Origin: CAJBLF01 sp964430205
GTDB taxonomy: Bacteria; Patescibacteriota; Gracilibacteria; Absconditabacterales; Absconditicoccaceae
Length of the DNA: 60,257 nucleotides
Direction: 5' to 3'
Assembly (NCBI GenBank): GCA_964430205.1
Contig: CAYSER010000004.1
Coordinates: 1-60,257 of the forward strand
Numbering within the stretch: position 1 is the stretch's first letter; each line of letters begins with the position of its first letter. Positions 40,577 through 48,607 of the stretch are shown one piece after another. The notes beneath the pieces are model-generated. The model was not told the DNA's origin and ran no database searches. It worked only from the letters and a program-made list of their open reading frames with translations. A program made the position numbers and the translations under genes.

Positions 40577-41068
40577 CTATTGATTTTCGTAATGCTCGAT
40601 TCCCTCATCGAAATACTGGAGTTCGATACCTACCTGGCGGAACATCTCTTCGGATTCACTTCCTGCATGATATTTCTTTTCACAGACAACTCTCTTGATG
40701 CCGCAACTTATGATCAGCATAGCACATGTTCTGCATGGTGTCATCTTGCAATACAGGGTGGCTCATTCGATTCCTACGCCTAATTTCGCCGCTTGGCAGA
40801 CAGCATTCTGTTCTGCATGTACGGTCCTGACACAATGATTGGTGACGCTTCCGTCTTCGTGCGTCATTTGCTTGAATTGGTGACCTACTTCGTCGCAATG
40901 AGATAATCATGGAGGCGATCAGACGTATCCGGTACATATGATCTGCTTATTCTTCGCTATCACGCATCAGCTCCTTCCTCTATCGCAGGTCGCCCTCTTA
41001 GCTATGCTATTGGCCACTTCCATGAAGTATTCATCCCGTGTTGGACGGATATATTTCTCTTCAGTCAT
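40577..41068 (-). CDS. Deoxycytidylate (dCMP) deaminase family, ComEB-like
   Basis: dCMP deaminase makes dUMP for thymidylate synthesis. The 163-residue protein has EYFMEVANSIAKRATCDRG, GCVIAKNKQIICTGYVGSPP, the zinc motif HAEQNAVCQAAKLG and TLYCKMTPCRTCAMLIISCG (PCxxC). Four UGA codons are glycine: RSGCVIA, YVGSPPG (two) and IEGATLY. An extra His/Cys pair (LSHCDE, NHCVRTVHAE) matches the second zinc site of this family. A clear promoter lies upstream. Confidence 0.93.
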
Positions 41069-41104
41069 TCCGTTTTCCGTAAATAACTAAAAGATGATGT
41101 CGGT

Positions 41105-41132
41105 ACTATACTTATAATCTTTGTGTTGTCAA
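41105..41132 (-). promoter_or_regulatory. Promoter of the dCMP deaminase gene
   Basis: TTGACA, a 16-nt spacer and TATAGT on the minus strand. Confidence 0.7.
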
Positions 41133-41156
41133 TTAGTTTAGATGTTTTCTCTCTTC

Positions 41157-41185
41157 AAAAAAAACCCCGGAAAATATCCGGGGTT
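41157..41185 (-). terminator. Terminator of the guaB-purA operon
   Basis: AACCCCGG-AAAATAT-CCGGGGTT stem; the minus strand continues into T residues. Confidence 0.9.
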
Positions 41186-41189
41186 CATG

Positions 41190-42431
41190 TTATATGAACC
41201 ATAATTGTTTCCTGTCTGGTCCTGTAGAAACCACGGTTATCGGTGTTTCTGTTTTCTTCTCGATGAAACTCATATAGTCTTTCAGCCTTTGCGGGAGCAT
41301 GTCGCTTGTGCATTGCAGGTCATCCTTCCATCCCTCGAATCCTTGGTAGATGGGCGTCTCATCTTTCCCGTAGTCGATGCATACATTCACGATATCGAGA
41401 TCTGAAAGCACATCCGATTTGGACATTACGAGATCGGTAACCCCGTTGATCATGCATGCATATTTCAGCTTCGGCAGATCGAGCCATCCGCAACGTCTTG
41501 GCCGACCAGTAGTCGCGCCGAATTCATTGCCTTTCTGCTGGATGTGACTTCCGATATCATCGAAGAGTTCTGTCGGGAAGGGCCCGCTGCCTACCCGGGT
41601 GCAATATGCCTTGAATAGGCCGTATACTTTTCCGATGCGATTGGCTGCAATACCGAGGCCCGTACATACTCCGCCGATAGTGGTGTTGGAACTCGTAACG
41701 AAGGGATATGTCCCGAAGTTTATGTCGAGTAGGGTCCCTTGAGCGCCTTCCGCCAATACGGTCTTCCCGGCTTTCAATTGCTGGTCGAGCCAATACGGTC
41801 CATCGACGATCTGGAATTCTTTCATGAATTCCACCGCTTCGATGAATTGTTGCGTATCTTCAGTCAGATCTTTTGGCTGTTCTTCTGGATGTTCGTTCAT
41901 GATCAACCTCAGATGCCTGATCGTTAGCTCATCATATCTCCTTATAAAATCATCATCGAAGATATCCTTTATGAGCAGCCCTGTCCTGCTGATATGGTCT
42001 GTATATGTGGGTCCGATCCCTTTGCCGGTAGTCCCGATCTTTTTTTCGCCTTTTGTTTTCTCGCATGCGCCATCCACCAATCTGTGTATCGGTAAGATGA
42101 GTTTTGCGCCATCGGCGATCACAATCCGTTTCCTGAGATCTTCCATAGGGATATATGCCAACAATTCTTCTATCTCTTTCTTGAATGCGATAGGGCAGAT
42201 TACCATCCCGTTGCCGAGGATGTTCATCTTGTTCATGTGGAATATCCCTGAAGGTATCAGATGCAATACATGCTTCTGTTTATCGAACTCTATTGAGTGT
42301 CCTGCATTAGGACCTCCCTGGAAACGCGCGATGATATCATATTCGGGAGTCAATGCGTCAATGATTTTCCCTTTTCCTTCGTCGCCCCACTGGAGCCCGA
42401 GGAGTACGTCTACTCTGTTTTTCTTGTACAT
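41190..42431 (-). CDS. purA: Adenylosuccinate synthetase
   Basis: PurA converts IMP, aspartate and GTP to adenylosuccinate, the first step toward AMP. The 413-residue protein starts VLLGLQWGDEGKGKIID (P-loop), then FQGGPNAGHSIEFDKQKHVL, IGTTGKGIGPTYTDHISRTG, LAEGAQGTLLDINFGTYPFV, TSSNTTIGGVCTGLGI, YCTRVGSGPFPTEL and TTGRPRRCGWLDLPKLKYA. No UGA occurs despite about 40 glycines. It follows guaB by 23 bases on the same strand, giving an operon that sends IMP toward both AMP and XMP/GMP. No purB or guaA is in the window. Confidence 0.97.
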   Translation of the reverse strand: MYKKNRVDVLLGLQWGDEGKGKIIDALTPEYDIIARFQGGPNAGHSIEFDKQKHVLHLIPSGIFHMNKMNILGNGMVICPIAFKKEIEELLAYIPMEDLRKRIVIADGAKLILPIHRLVDGACEKTKGEKKIGTTGKGIGPTYTDHISRTGLLIKDIFDDDFIRRYDELTIRHLRLIMNEHPEEQPKDLTEDTQQFIEAVEFMKEFQIVDGPYWLDQQLKAGKTVLAEGAQGTLLDINFGTYPFVTSSNTTIGGVCTGLGIAANRIGKVYGLFKAYCTRVGSGPFPTELFDDIGSHIQQKGNEFGATTGRPRRCGWLDLPKLKYACMINGVTDLVMSKSDVLSDLDIVNVCIDYGKDETPIYQGFEGWKDDLQCTSDMLPQRLKDYMSFIEKKTETPITVVSTGPDRKQLWFI

Positions 42432-42454
42432 GTGTCTTATTTTTTTTGGGTTTT

Positions 42455-43936
42455 TTATTTGCTGTAATTGGGTGCTTCTTTGGTGATGATGACATCATGT
42501 GGATGACTTTCTTTCATCCCTGCGTGTGTGATCTGTATGAATTCTGCATGTTCTTGCAGGAGGGGAATGCTCTGAACGCCACAGTATCCCATACCTGCAC
42601 GGATACCTCCGATGAGTTGATGGATCACTTCTTTGAGTGTCCCTTTGTAGGGCACCATTCCTGCGATCCCTTCAGGTACCAATTTGTTGACATCGAATTC
42701 ATCTTCTTGGAAGTAACGATCTTTGGAACCCCTTTGCATAGCTTCCAATGATCCCATCCCTCGGTACGATTTGAATTTCCTGCCTTCATGGATGATGGTC
42801 TCGCCTGGCGATTCTTCCGTGCCGGCGAACAATGAACCAGCCATGATAGAGTCCGCACCTGCCGCCAATGCTTTGACGATATCTCCGGAATACTTGATAC
42901 CACCGTCAGCGATCACAGGTATGCCGTGTTGTTTTGCGACTTCGTATACCTCCATGATAGCTGAAAGCTGGGGCACTCCTATGCCTGCGATAATCCTCGT
43001 GGTGCAGATGGATCCTGGGCCTATACCCACCTTTATCCCGTCTGCTCCGGCTTCGATCAATGCTTGTGCGGCTTTTCCTGTAGCGATATTTCCTGCAACG
43101 ACGTCGATATCAGGATAGTCTCTCTTGAGCTTTCTTACCATATCGATGACATGGATCGAATGCCCGTGTGCAGTGTCTACGATAAGCGCGTCTACGCCTG
43201 CCTCGATCAATGCTTTTGCACGATTATCTGCGTCTTTGCCGGTTCCTATGGCAGCTCCGACTCTGAGATGCCCTTTATTGTCCAGATTGGCATCGGGCGC
43301 TTCTTTGCGATTCTCTACGTCTTTTGATGTGATGATCCCCATCAATCTCTGTCCATGATCCACCAGCATGATTATTTTCGTTTGGTGCCGGATGAACAGT
43401 TCTTTAGTCTTCTCGACATCGATATCATTTCCTGTCGCGATGTCTTCCAGGGGGACGCACACCGGTGTCTTGGTCATGATGTCTGCCAAACAGATGTTGG
43501 GATCTTCCCGGAATCGCACATTGCTTGTGGTGATGATGCCGACTACTTTTCCCTCCCTAGTAAGTACCGGAATTCCACTGATATTGTGTTTTTTCCGCAA
43601 CTCCTGGATGGTTCTCAAGGTGTCGTCTTCATATACCACGATGGGATCGAATATGATCGTGCTTTGTGCACGTTTCACTTTGATCACTTCAGCGGCTTGT
43701 TTTTCGATGCTCATGTTTTTGTGGATAACACCGATACCGCCTTGTATCGCCAAAGATATAGCCATGGCTGATTCGGTAACTGTATCCATCGCAGCGGAAG
43801 CAATGGGGATATTCATCCTGATGTTTCTGCTGAAACGGCTTGTTACCTGCACTTCCTTGGGTAATACCTTTGAGTATTGTGGAACCAACAAAATATCATC
43901 GAATGTCAGTCCCAATCCGATTTTTCCTTTTTGCAT
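42455..43936 (-). CDS. guaB: IMP dehydrogenase
   Basis: GuaB oxidises IMP to XMP with NAD+. The 493-residue protein has TFDDILLVPQYSKVLP, IPIASAAMDTVTESAMA, two CBS domains (about residues 95-215), VVAGNIATGKAAQALIEAGA, the catalytic loop GIGPGSICTTRIIAG, GGIKYSGDIVKALAAGA and YRGMGSLEAM. The flap and C-terminus (VPYKGTLKEVIHQLIGGIRA) are intact. No UGA codon occurs. The promoter upstream overlaps a 10-bp inverted repeat, so regulation is likely. It is the first gene of the guaB-purA pair. Confidence 0.97.
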   Translation of the reverse strand: MQKGKIGLGLTFDDILLVPQYSKVLPKEVQVTSRFSRNIRMNIPIASAAMDTVTESAMAISLAIQGGIGVIHKNMSIEKQAAEVIKVKRAQSTIIFDPIVVYEDDTLRTIQELRKKHNISGIPVLTREGKVVGIITTSNVRFREDPNICLADIMTKTPVCVPLEDIATGNDIDVEKTKELFIRHQTKIIMLVDHGQRLMGIITSKDVENRKEAPDANLDNKGHLRVGAAIGTGKDADNRAKALIEAGVDALIVDTAHGHSIHVIDMVRKLKRDYPDIDVVAGNIATGKAAQALIEAGADGIKVGIGPGSICTTRIIAGIGVPQLSAIMEVYEVAKQHGIPVIADGGIKYSGDIVKALAAGADSIMAGSLFAGTEESPGETIIHEGRKFKSYRGMGSLEAMQRGSKDRYFQEDEFDVNKLVPEGIAGMVPYKGTLKEVIHQLIGGIRAGMGYCGVQSIPLLQEHAEFIQITHAGMKESHPHDVIITKEAPNYSK

Positions 43937-43975
43937 TGTGTTTGTGTTAGGTTTATACTGGTTTTATTTGATGAT

Positions 43976-44007
43976 CATATCATAGTTTTTTGTCTATGAT
44001 ATGTCAA
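43976..44007 (-). promoter_or_regulatory. guaB promoter with perfect 10-bp inverted repeat
   Basis: On the minus strand TTGACA (44007-44002), a 17-nt spacer and TATGAT (43984-43979). CATATCATAG and CTATGATATG (8-nt loop) overlap both boxes, so a repressor bound here would block transcription. Confidence 0.65.
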
Positions 44008-44096
44008 ATGGTTTTTGGGTATAAAGTGGTATTGTAAAATCAAGCAAAAATCATATGATAGATCAGTTATCAGTTTTTATCTGATATGCTCTCTTC

Positions 44097-44507
44097 ATGC
44101 ATACCGTGGAAACCAAAGATTTTGATGCATTAGTCCAGGAAGTGAATGCGCATTTGCTTGCTGCAAATGATCAGAAACCTGATTTCAAGACGAAAGTGAA
44201 AATGACGATATTGTCGACCTTAGAATGAATCCAGAGTATGAACGTTTTTTGACACATGAGTGATGCGCCTGATTATCCTCTGTATCTCTGATTGGATACC
44301 AATGATCTCCAACCCCATCAGATAGATGCTATCTGTCTGGCTTCTGATCGGGTAAGGGCATTCGAAAAGACTAAGCAGAAATTTGAACAGGAAAAAATAG
44401 GGAAGGATCCTGAAACTGTACAGAAGATAGAGAATGAGATCAGCAATGCAAAAAAAACTTATGAGCAACTCTATAACTTCTATAAGAAGAATTTCTATAG
44501 GAATTAA
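44097..44507 (+). CDS. Hypothetical helical protein
   Basis: This 136-residue soluble protein has acidic N-terminal helices (ETKDFDALVQEVNAHLLAAN), a middle LSTLEGIQSMNVFGHMSDAP with two UGA glycines, and a long C-terminal coiled coil (RVRAFEKTKQKFEQEKIGKD). A third UGA gives LYLGLDTNDL. It ends in TAA 25 bases before a strong terminator. The family is not recognised. Confidence 0.6.
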
Positions 44508-44523
44508 TAGCATTCTCTCTTTT

Positions 44524-44559
44524 GAAAAAAACCCTGCGATACGCAGGGAGTTTTTTTTT
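44524..44559. terminator. Bidirectional terminator
   Basis: CCCTGCG-ATA-CGCAGGG hairpin with A-run before and T-run after. On the minus side it overlaps the stop of the 42-residue ORF. Confidence 0.85.
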
Positions 44560-44686
44560 ATGATTCCTTTTGGTGGCATCATCTCTTCTTCAATGCGAAC
44601 ACGCCGAATCCGATGATGATGAGTCCCCAGATCCAATGACCTGAAAGCAGGACGATGGCTCCGATAATGATTACGACCGTTCTCAT
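44558..44686 (-). CDS. 42-residue membrane mini-protein
   Basis: The ORF encodes MRTVVIIIGAIVLLSGHW then IWGLIIIGFGVFALKKRG and a short polar end. It is two short hydrophobic stretches, or one long TM segment, ending in KKR. One UGA (glycine) follows KKR. Its start is two bases after the upstream gene's TAG, supporting an operon. Function unknown. Confidence 0.5.
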
Positions 44687-44688
44687 AG

Positions 44689-45015
44689 CTAAAGCACTTC
44701 GATCGGTTCTTCATTGAAGGTCGGGACTACGAGCGGATTCTGGTTGAGCGGAGTAGGGAAGTAGAATATCCCTTCTTCGGTCTTGTAGATCGTTGTATCG
44801 CCATCATGCATCCTGTCTACGGAATGCACTTCAATCTCTTCCATGGACATATTCGATACGCTCATAAAGATCTTGGCGGTGCTATAGTCTCCTTTTTCCA
44901 GGATGACGAAGAATCTGCCGTCTTTGACTACTCCTTTGCGTGCTACCATTGTCCCCTTCGGGAGATTCTCTGTGATGATGAAACTTTTCGTTTCTTTGAA
45001 TTTCAATGTGTTCAT
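44689..45015 (-). CDS. Hypothetical beta-rich protein
   Basis: This 108-residue soluble protein has short strands (SFIITENLPKGTMVARKGVV, GRFFVILEKGDYSTAKIFMS, TTIYKTEEGIFYFPTPLNQN). It has no UGA codons. Its ATG overlaps a TGA of the upstream frame as ATGA (45012-45015), the classic coupled arrangement when TGA is a stop. It ends in TAG. The family is not recognised. Confidence 0.55.
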   Translation of the reverse strand: MNTLKFKETKSFIITENLPKGTMVARKGVVKDGRFFVILEKGDYSTAKIFMSVSNMSMEEIEVHSVDRMHDGDTTIYKTEEGIFYFPTPLNQNPLVVPTFNEEPIEVL

Positions 45016-45440
45016 ATGGTTCTTTGTGTGTTGATTATCGATTCTTGTTTTTTCTTTATCAATCTCTTAATTTCCTCTTTGAGCGTCTTTATGGCTTCAT
45101 TCTTTCGATCACTGAGAATCCTGATGCCTTCATCAAGCGCTTCTTCCTTTTCTGTACAGAACATCCATTCTTCTCCGTGCGATATCTTTTCCTTTAAGCT
45201 CCCGGGTGAGAACGTATATTTATCAGGATTGGAGGATTCTAGGTGCTCGAATTGATAGATCTTCTCCCTTCCCCATTTATTTCCTATCAGCCAGTGCTCT
45301 CCGGTGAATCTCACTTTGAAAACGTCGTGATAGTTTCTACAGAAGTACCAAGCGATCTCGTCTTTCTGCCAGGTGTACTGAGCAACTTCTTTTGCGGTTT
45401 CTTCATCGCCGTCGAGTTGCTGTTTTATTATTTTTTTCAT
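45012..45440 (-). CDS. Hypothetical protein, TGA at the expected stop
   Basis: This 142-codon frame gives a helical, charged protein (QQLDGDEETAKEVAQYTWQK, WYFCRNYHDVFKVRFTGEHW, a C-terminal coiled coil ending KKKQESIINTQRTI). Under code 25 the TGA at 45014-45012 is glycine and translation would run on to TAG at 44945-44943, adding 23 unlikely residues over the next gene. The ATGA overlap with that gene makes the standard-code reading look natural. So the pair may derive from a standard-code donor. A strong promoter precedes it. Confidence 0.55.
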   Translation of the reverse strand: MKKIIKQQLDGDEETAKEVAQYTWQKDEIAWYFCRNYHDVFKVRFTGEHWLIGNKWGREKIYQFEHLESSNPDKYTFSPGSLKEKISHGEEWMFCTEKEEALDEGIRILSDRKNEAIKTLKEEIKRLIKKKQESIINTQRTI

Positions 45441-45482
45441 TTTTTTTTAGGTATTTTATTTTTTCATGTTATTTTTATATAT

Positions 45483-45512
45483 TATATATACATATTTTAT
45501 CTATAATGTCAA
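45483..45512 (-). promoter_or_regulatory. Promoter of the 45012-45440 gene
   Basis: TTGACA (45512-45507) and an AT-rich TATATA -10 region about 18 bases on, minus strand. Confidence 0.6.
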
Positions 45513-45513
45513 C

Positions 45514-46215
45514 CTATTCTAGAAGCTGCTTGATGAGCGTTATAGCTTTTTTTTGATCGAAAAAATGCGGCGAAGTCGCGATGGTTATCAGCTTCGCTTG
45601 CTGCATGAGTTTCTTGACGATGATGAAATCTGACGCGACCTCTTCATCCGATTTCCCTTCTCGGAAGTCGATATCGATATCTACTATAACGACTAAACGA
45701 TCAAACGATGAAACGCTCAAACGCTGTAAGGTGTAGCCCGTCCTGATTTGGATCACGTCATCGATGATGCGATTATCCAGGGCTGTGGTGATGAAATTGC
45801 CGACATTGGTTTTCGTGTTGACGAAATATTCGATATCCGTTATCGGTCATCTGTTGTCGTTCGGTTTAGTGTCAGCATGTTGGTCGATGTGGAGAACGAC
45901 TATACGCTCAAGCGATGAAACGCTCAAATGACATTCGTTTCGGAAAGTAAGGGCGTGATTGTGATTGTCGATGATGAAGAGCGGGATTCTGTGATAGTCG
46001 GTCTGTATGAAATGTTTCAGTCCGGTGCAGCTTTTCAGCTTTCCATTCTCTATTTCCTCAAAAACTATCTCTGACCCTTCTTTGAGATCATCAAGACTTC
46101 ATTTGATCATATCTGGAACGAATATCTTTCCTACGGATCACAGAGTGATCCTTTCATCATAATGAAATTCGTTATTCCCTATCGGTTCGGTGATATATAC
46201 TCAGCTATCATACAT
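45514..46215 (-). CDS. UPF0489-family protein
   Basis: The 233-residue protein shows IPLFIIDNHNHALTF, VVLHIDQHADTKPND, NVGNFITTALDNRIIDDVIQ and VVIVDIDIDFREGKSDEE. These are the FDNHxHA, HIDxHxD and DIDxDF elements of the UPF0489 family (arginase-like fold, function unknown; the Asp/His residues may bind metal). Two type A repeats lie in frame, at 45690-45730 and 45898-45932. Each gives a SVSS-x-x-R-x-VV peptide just before a conserved strand. Four or more UGA codons are glycine. It ends in TAG. Confidence 0.75.
45690..45730. repeat. In-frame type A repeat in UPF0489 gene
   Basis: Units of the form CGATGAAACGCTCAAACG. A similar block is at 45898-45932, and related blocks are in tsaD (31801-31848) and the glycosylase gene (48319-48358). 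Confidence 0.7.
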
Positions 46216-46357
46216 GGTATATGCTTCGCGATAAAAGCTCGTCTAGGACTTGCGATGAAAGCTTATTGCATTCGTGATAAACTATTTTATCGCTTGTTAT
46301 GGTGTTTATCGTGCGGAGCCCATGTATCATCTTTCAGGATGTCGGTCGCGCGAAGCA
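46216..46357. repeat. Degenerate repeat-rich gap
   Basis: No gene is seen. The stretch holds loosely repeated GCGATAAAAGC / CGATGAAAGC / GTGATAAAC units that look like decayed type A repeats. Confidence 0.35.
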
Positions 46358-47263
46358 TTAAAGCAGTCAGTAGAGAAGCAGATTGTCGATGTTGATATTG
46401 GTTCTCATCAATCTTTTGGTCGCAAGCCATCTTTGCCCTTGCGCTTCCTTGTGGTTCTTCATGCAGTAGCTGATCCGTCCGTCGATGAATGCATCCAAAA
46501 TTCCTTTTTTGTAGAGTTTTTTGAGTCCATCGTGTGTCGCAAAACGATGGGTTCATTGGGTCAGATTCGTGATCAGCGATAAGAGCGTTGTCTGGATTTC
46601 CGGCTCTTGGTCTATCATATCTGCAATGCGTTGGACAACTCCCGGTTTCCCCATGGCCATATTGATGATCAGTTTTTTCAGCCCTTCATTGTCGCTGAAG
46701 ATTCCCTGAGCATCTATCCGTTCTTCCAATTCCTTATCGGAGAGCTCATTGAATTTGATGGTCAACGCTCTGGAGAGTATTGTATCCAGGAGCTGGGTGG
46801 TGTTTGATGTCGTCGCTATGATCAGCCTTTTGGGCAATGGCTCTTCGCACGTCTTGAGGAAAGCATTCGCTGCTTCAGGGATCATCCTTTCGATATTTTC
46901 GAGGAATGCTACCTTCTGTTTACCTATCGATGATTGTTGCAGCCGTGAGTTGACGTCCCTGATTCCGATATCCTGGTAATTGAAATCATTGATCAACGTC
47001 TTGAAGGTCTCAGCGGTCGTTATCGTTTTCAGCTTGAGATTATGCTTCTTTTCTAGCTCTTCTGAAAAGTCCTTGATATGTAGGGTGTCGGTCACAAAAT
47101 AATTCCCCATCCTTTCTTTCAACAATTCCTTGATGATGCTCGATTTCCCGATATGTTGCGGTCAAGCGATAATCAGGAAGTGCGGTGCTTTGGGATCGCC
47201 GGAAAAAAACATATCTAGATATCTTTTGAGCGTTTGAATATTCTCTGTGTTGCCTATGAACAT
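46358..47263 (-). CDS. holB: DNA polymerase III delta-prime-like clamp loader subunit
   Basis: The 301-residue protein has an AAA+ N-terminus: HFLIIAGPQHIGKSSIIKEL (degenerate Walker A, first Gly is UGA), then DVNSRLQQSSIGKQKVAFLE, IERMIPEAANAFLKTCEEPL, and sensor LIIATTSNTTQLLDTILSRA. These fit HolB/delta-prime. The C-terminal collar is less conserved. UGA codons at 46555-46553 and near the end extend it to TAA. The start MFIGNTENIQTLKRYLDM is typical. It helps load the beta clamp. Confidence 0.85.
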
Positions 47264-47345
47264 GATGAATCGCTTAATTGCTTAAATGATGGATTGCTTA
47301 TATGCCGAACTGTTTAAATGATGAATTGTCCCACTAGCTAAATGT
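47264..47345. repeat. Degenerate short repeats upstream of holB
   Basis: GCTTAAATGATGGATTG-like units recur three times. No gene is seen in 47264-47464 apart from AT-rich, promoter-like sequence. Confidence 0.4.
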
Positions 47346-47464
47346 CAAAATGATCGTTAGTAAGCATAGAAATATTATCCGGAAAAACAATCTTTTTTAT
47401 CTTGTATTTTTTCATAACAAGGATAAAAGCTACCTTGCTTTTATTTTTTTTCAAATTTTTTTTG

Positions 47465-48010
47465 ATGATTCCAAAAAAAGTTTTCTTCACCAAAGGTGTG
47501 GGTGTGCACAAGGATAAGTTAGCTAGTTTCGAACTTGCATTGAGACAGGCATGAATTGAGAAGTGTAATCTCGTCTATGTATCCAGCATCTATCCGCCTA
47601 CGTGCAAGATCATCTCTAAGGCTGAATGAGAGAAATTACTATCGCCTGGTCAGATCACGTTCTGTGTTATGGCAAGGATGGATACTAATGAACCAAATAG
47701 GCTTGTTTCCGCTTCTATCGGATTGGCAATCCCTGCGGACGCCGAAAATTACGGATATCTTTCCGAACATCATGGATATGGAGAGACTGAAGAGAAAAGC
47801 TGAGATTATGCTGAGGATCTCGCAGCGACCATGCTCGCAACGACATTATGAATAGAATTTGATGCCGATAAGAATCGAGACGAAAGGAAGCAGGAATATA
47901 TCGCCAGCGGCAAGATCTTCAAGACCAGGAATATCGCACAGTCTGCACAATGAAATAAGGATGGATTATGGACTACGGTCATCTCTGCAGCAGTGTTTAT
48001 CCCAGAATAA
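47465..48010 (+). CDS. pdaD: Pyruvoyl-dependent arginine decarboxylase
   Basis: This enzyme self-cleaves at an internal serine to form a pyruvoyl cofactor and decarboxylates arginine to agmatine. The 181-residue protein has PKKVFFTKGVGVHKDKLASF, CNLVYVSSIYPPTCK (cleavage region), GQITFCVMARMDTNEPNRLV, ASIGLAIPADAENYGYLSEH and a C-terminal TVISAAVFIPE. Five UGA codons are glycine. It starts a two-gene unit with the glycosylase gene, 3 bases apart. Agmatine leads to polyamines; no further pathway gene is nearby. Confidence 0.9.
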
Positions 48011-48013
48011 CAT

Positions 48014-48574
48014 ATGCAACACATTTTATGAAAGACATTTTTCGATAGGGATCCGGTCAGTGTGTGCCACGATCTGCTCGGAAAGTTTTTGGTTATCAAC
48101 AAAAGAGGGAAAATCATCAGATATATGATCACCGATGTCGAGGCGTATGCGGGCGAAGAAGATGAAGCATCTCATGCCAGACATGGTAAGACCGATCGTA
48201 ATGCTCCGATGTTCGGACATCCTGGCTATCGATATATCTATATGATCTATGGCATGTATCATATGATCAATATCGTCACGTGACCAGGCAAACAGCCTTC
48301 GGCTATCCTTATCAGATGATTAAGCGCTGAAACGACTAAACGTTGAAACGATGTAAAGATGATAGATAGAAAGCTTGATGGGCCGGGGAAGCTGACGAAA
48401 GCATTATGAATAACCAAGTCCTTCAATAACAAGCAAGCCAATGTTGCGACCGGTTTGCGGATCGAGGATGGAGGAGTGCAGGTGAATGATATCAGAACCT
48501 CTCCTCGTGTAGGAATCGATTATGCTTCGGATGAGTGGAAACAGAAGCACCGGAGATTTTACTTACCATCATAA
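48014..48574 (+). CDS. 3-methyladenine DNA glycosylase (AAG/MPG family)
   Basis: It removes alkylated purines from DNA. The 186-residue protein has FFDRDPVSVCHDLLGKFLVI, MITDVEAYAGEEDEASHARH, GKTDRNAPMFG, GYRYIYMIYGMYHMINIVTG, PSAILIRGL, LDGPGKLTKALGITKSFNNK and RTSPRVGIDYASDEWKQKHR. These are the standard AAG motifs including the catalytic Glu. A type A repeat at 48319-48358 supplies an in-frame LSAETTKRGNDVK insert between strands. Five UGA codons are glycine. It ends in TAA before a terminator. Confidence 0.93.
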
Positions 48575-48580
48575 CAAAAA

Positions 48581-48606
48581 AAAACGGCCTAAGCCGTTTT
48601 TTCTCT
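48581..48606. terminator. Bidirectional terminator
   Basis: AAAACGGC-CTAA-GCCGTTTT flanked by A and T runs between convergent glycosylase and lysS genes. Confidence 0.88.
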
Positions 48607-48607
48607 T

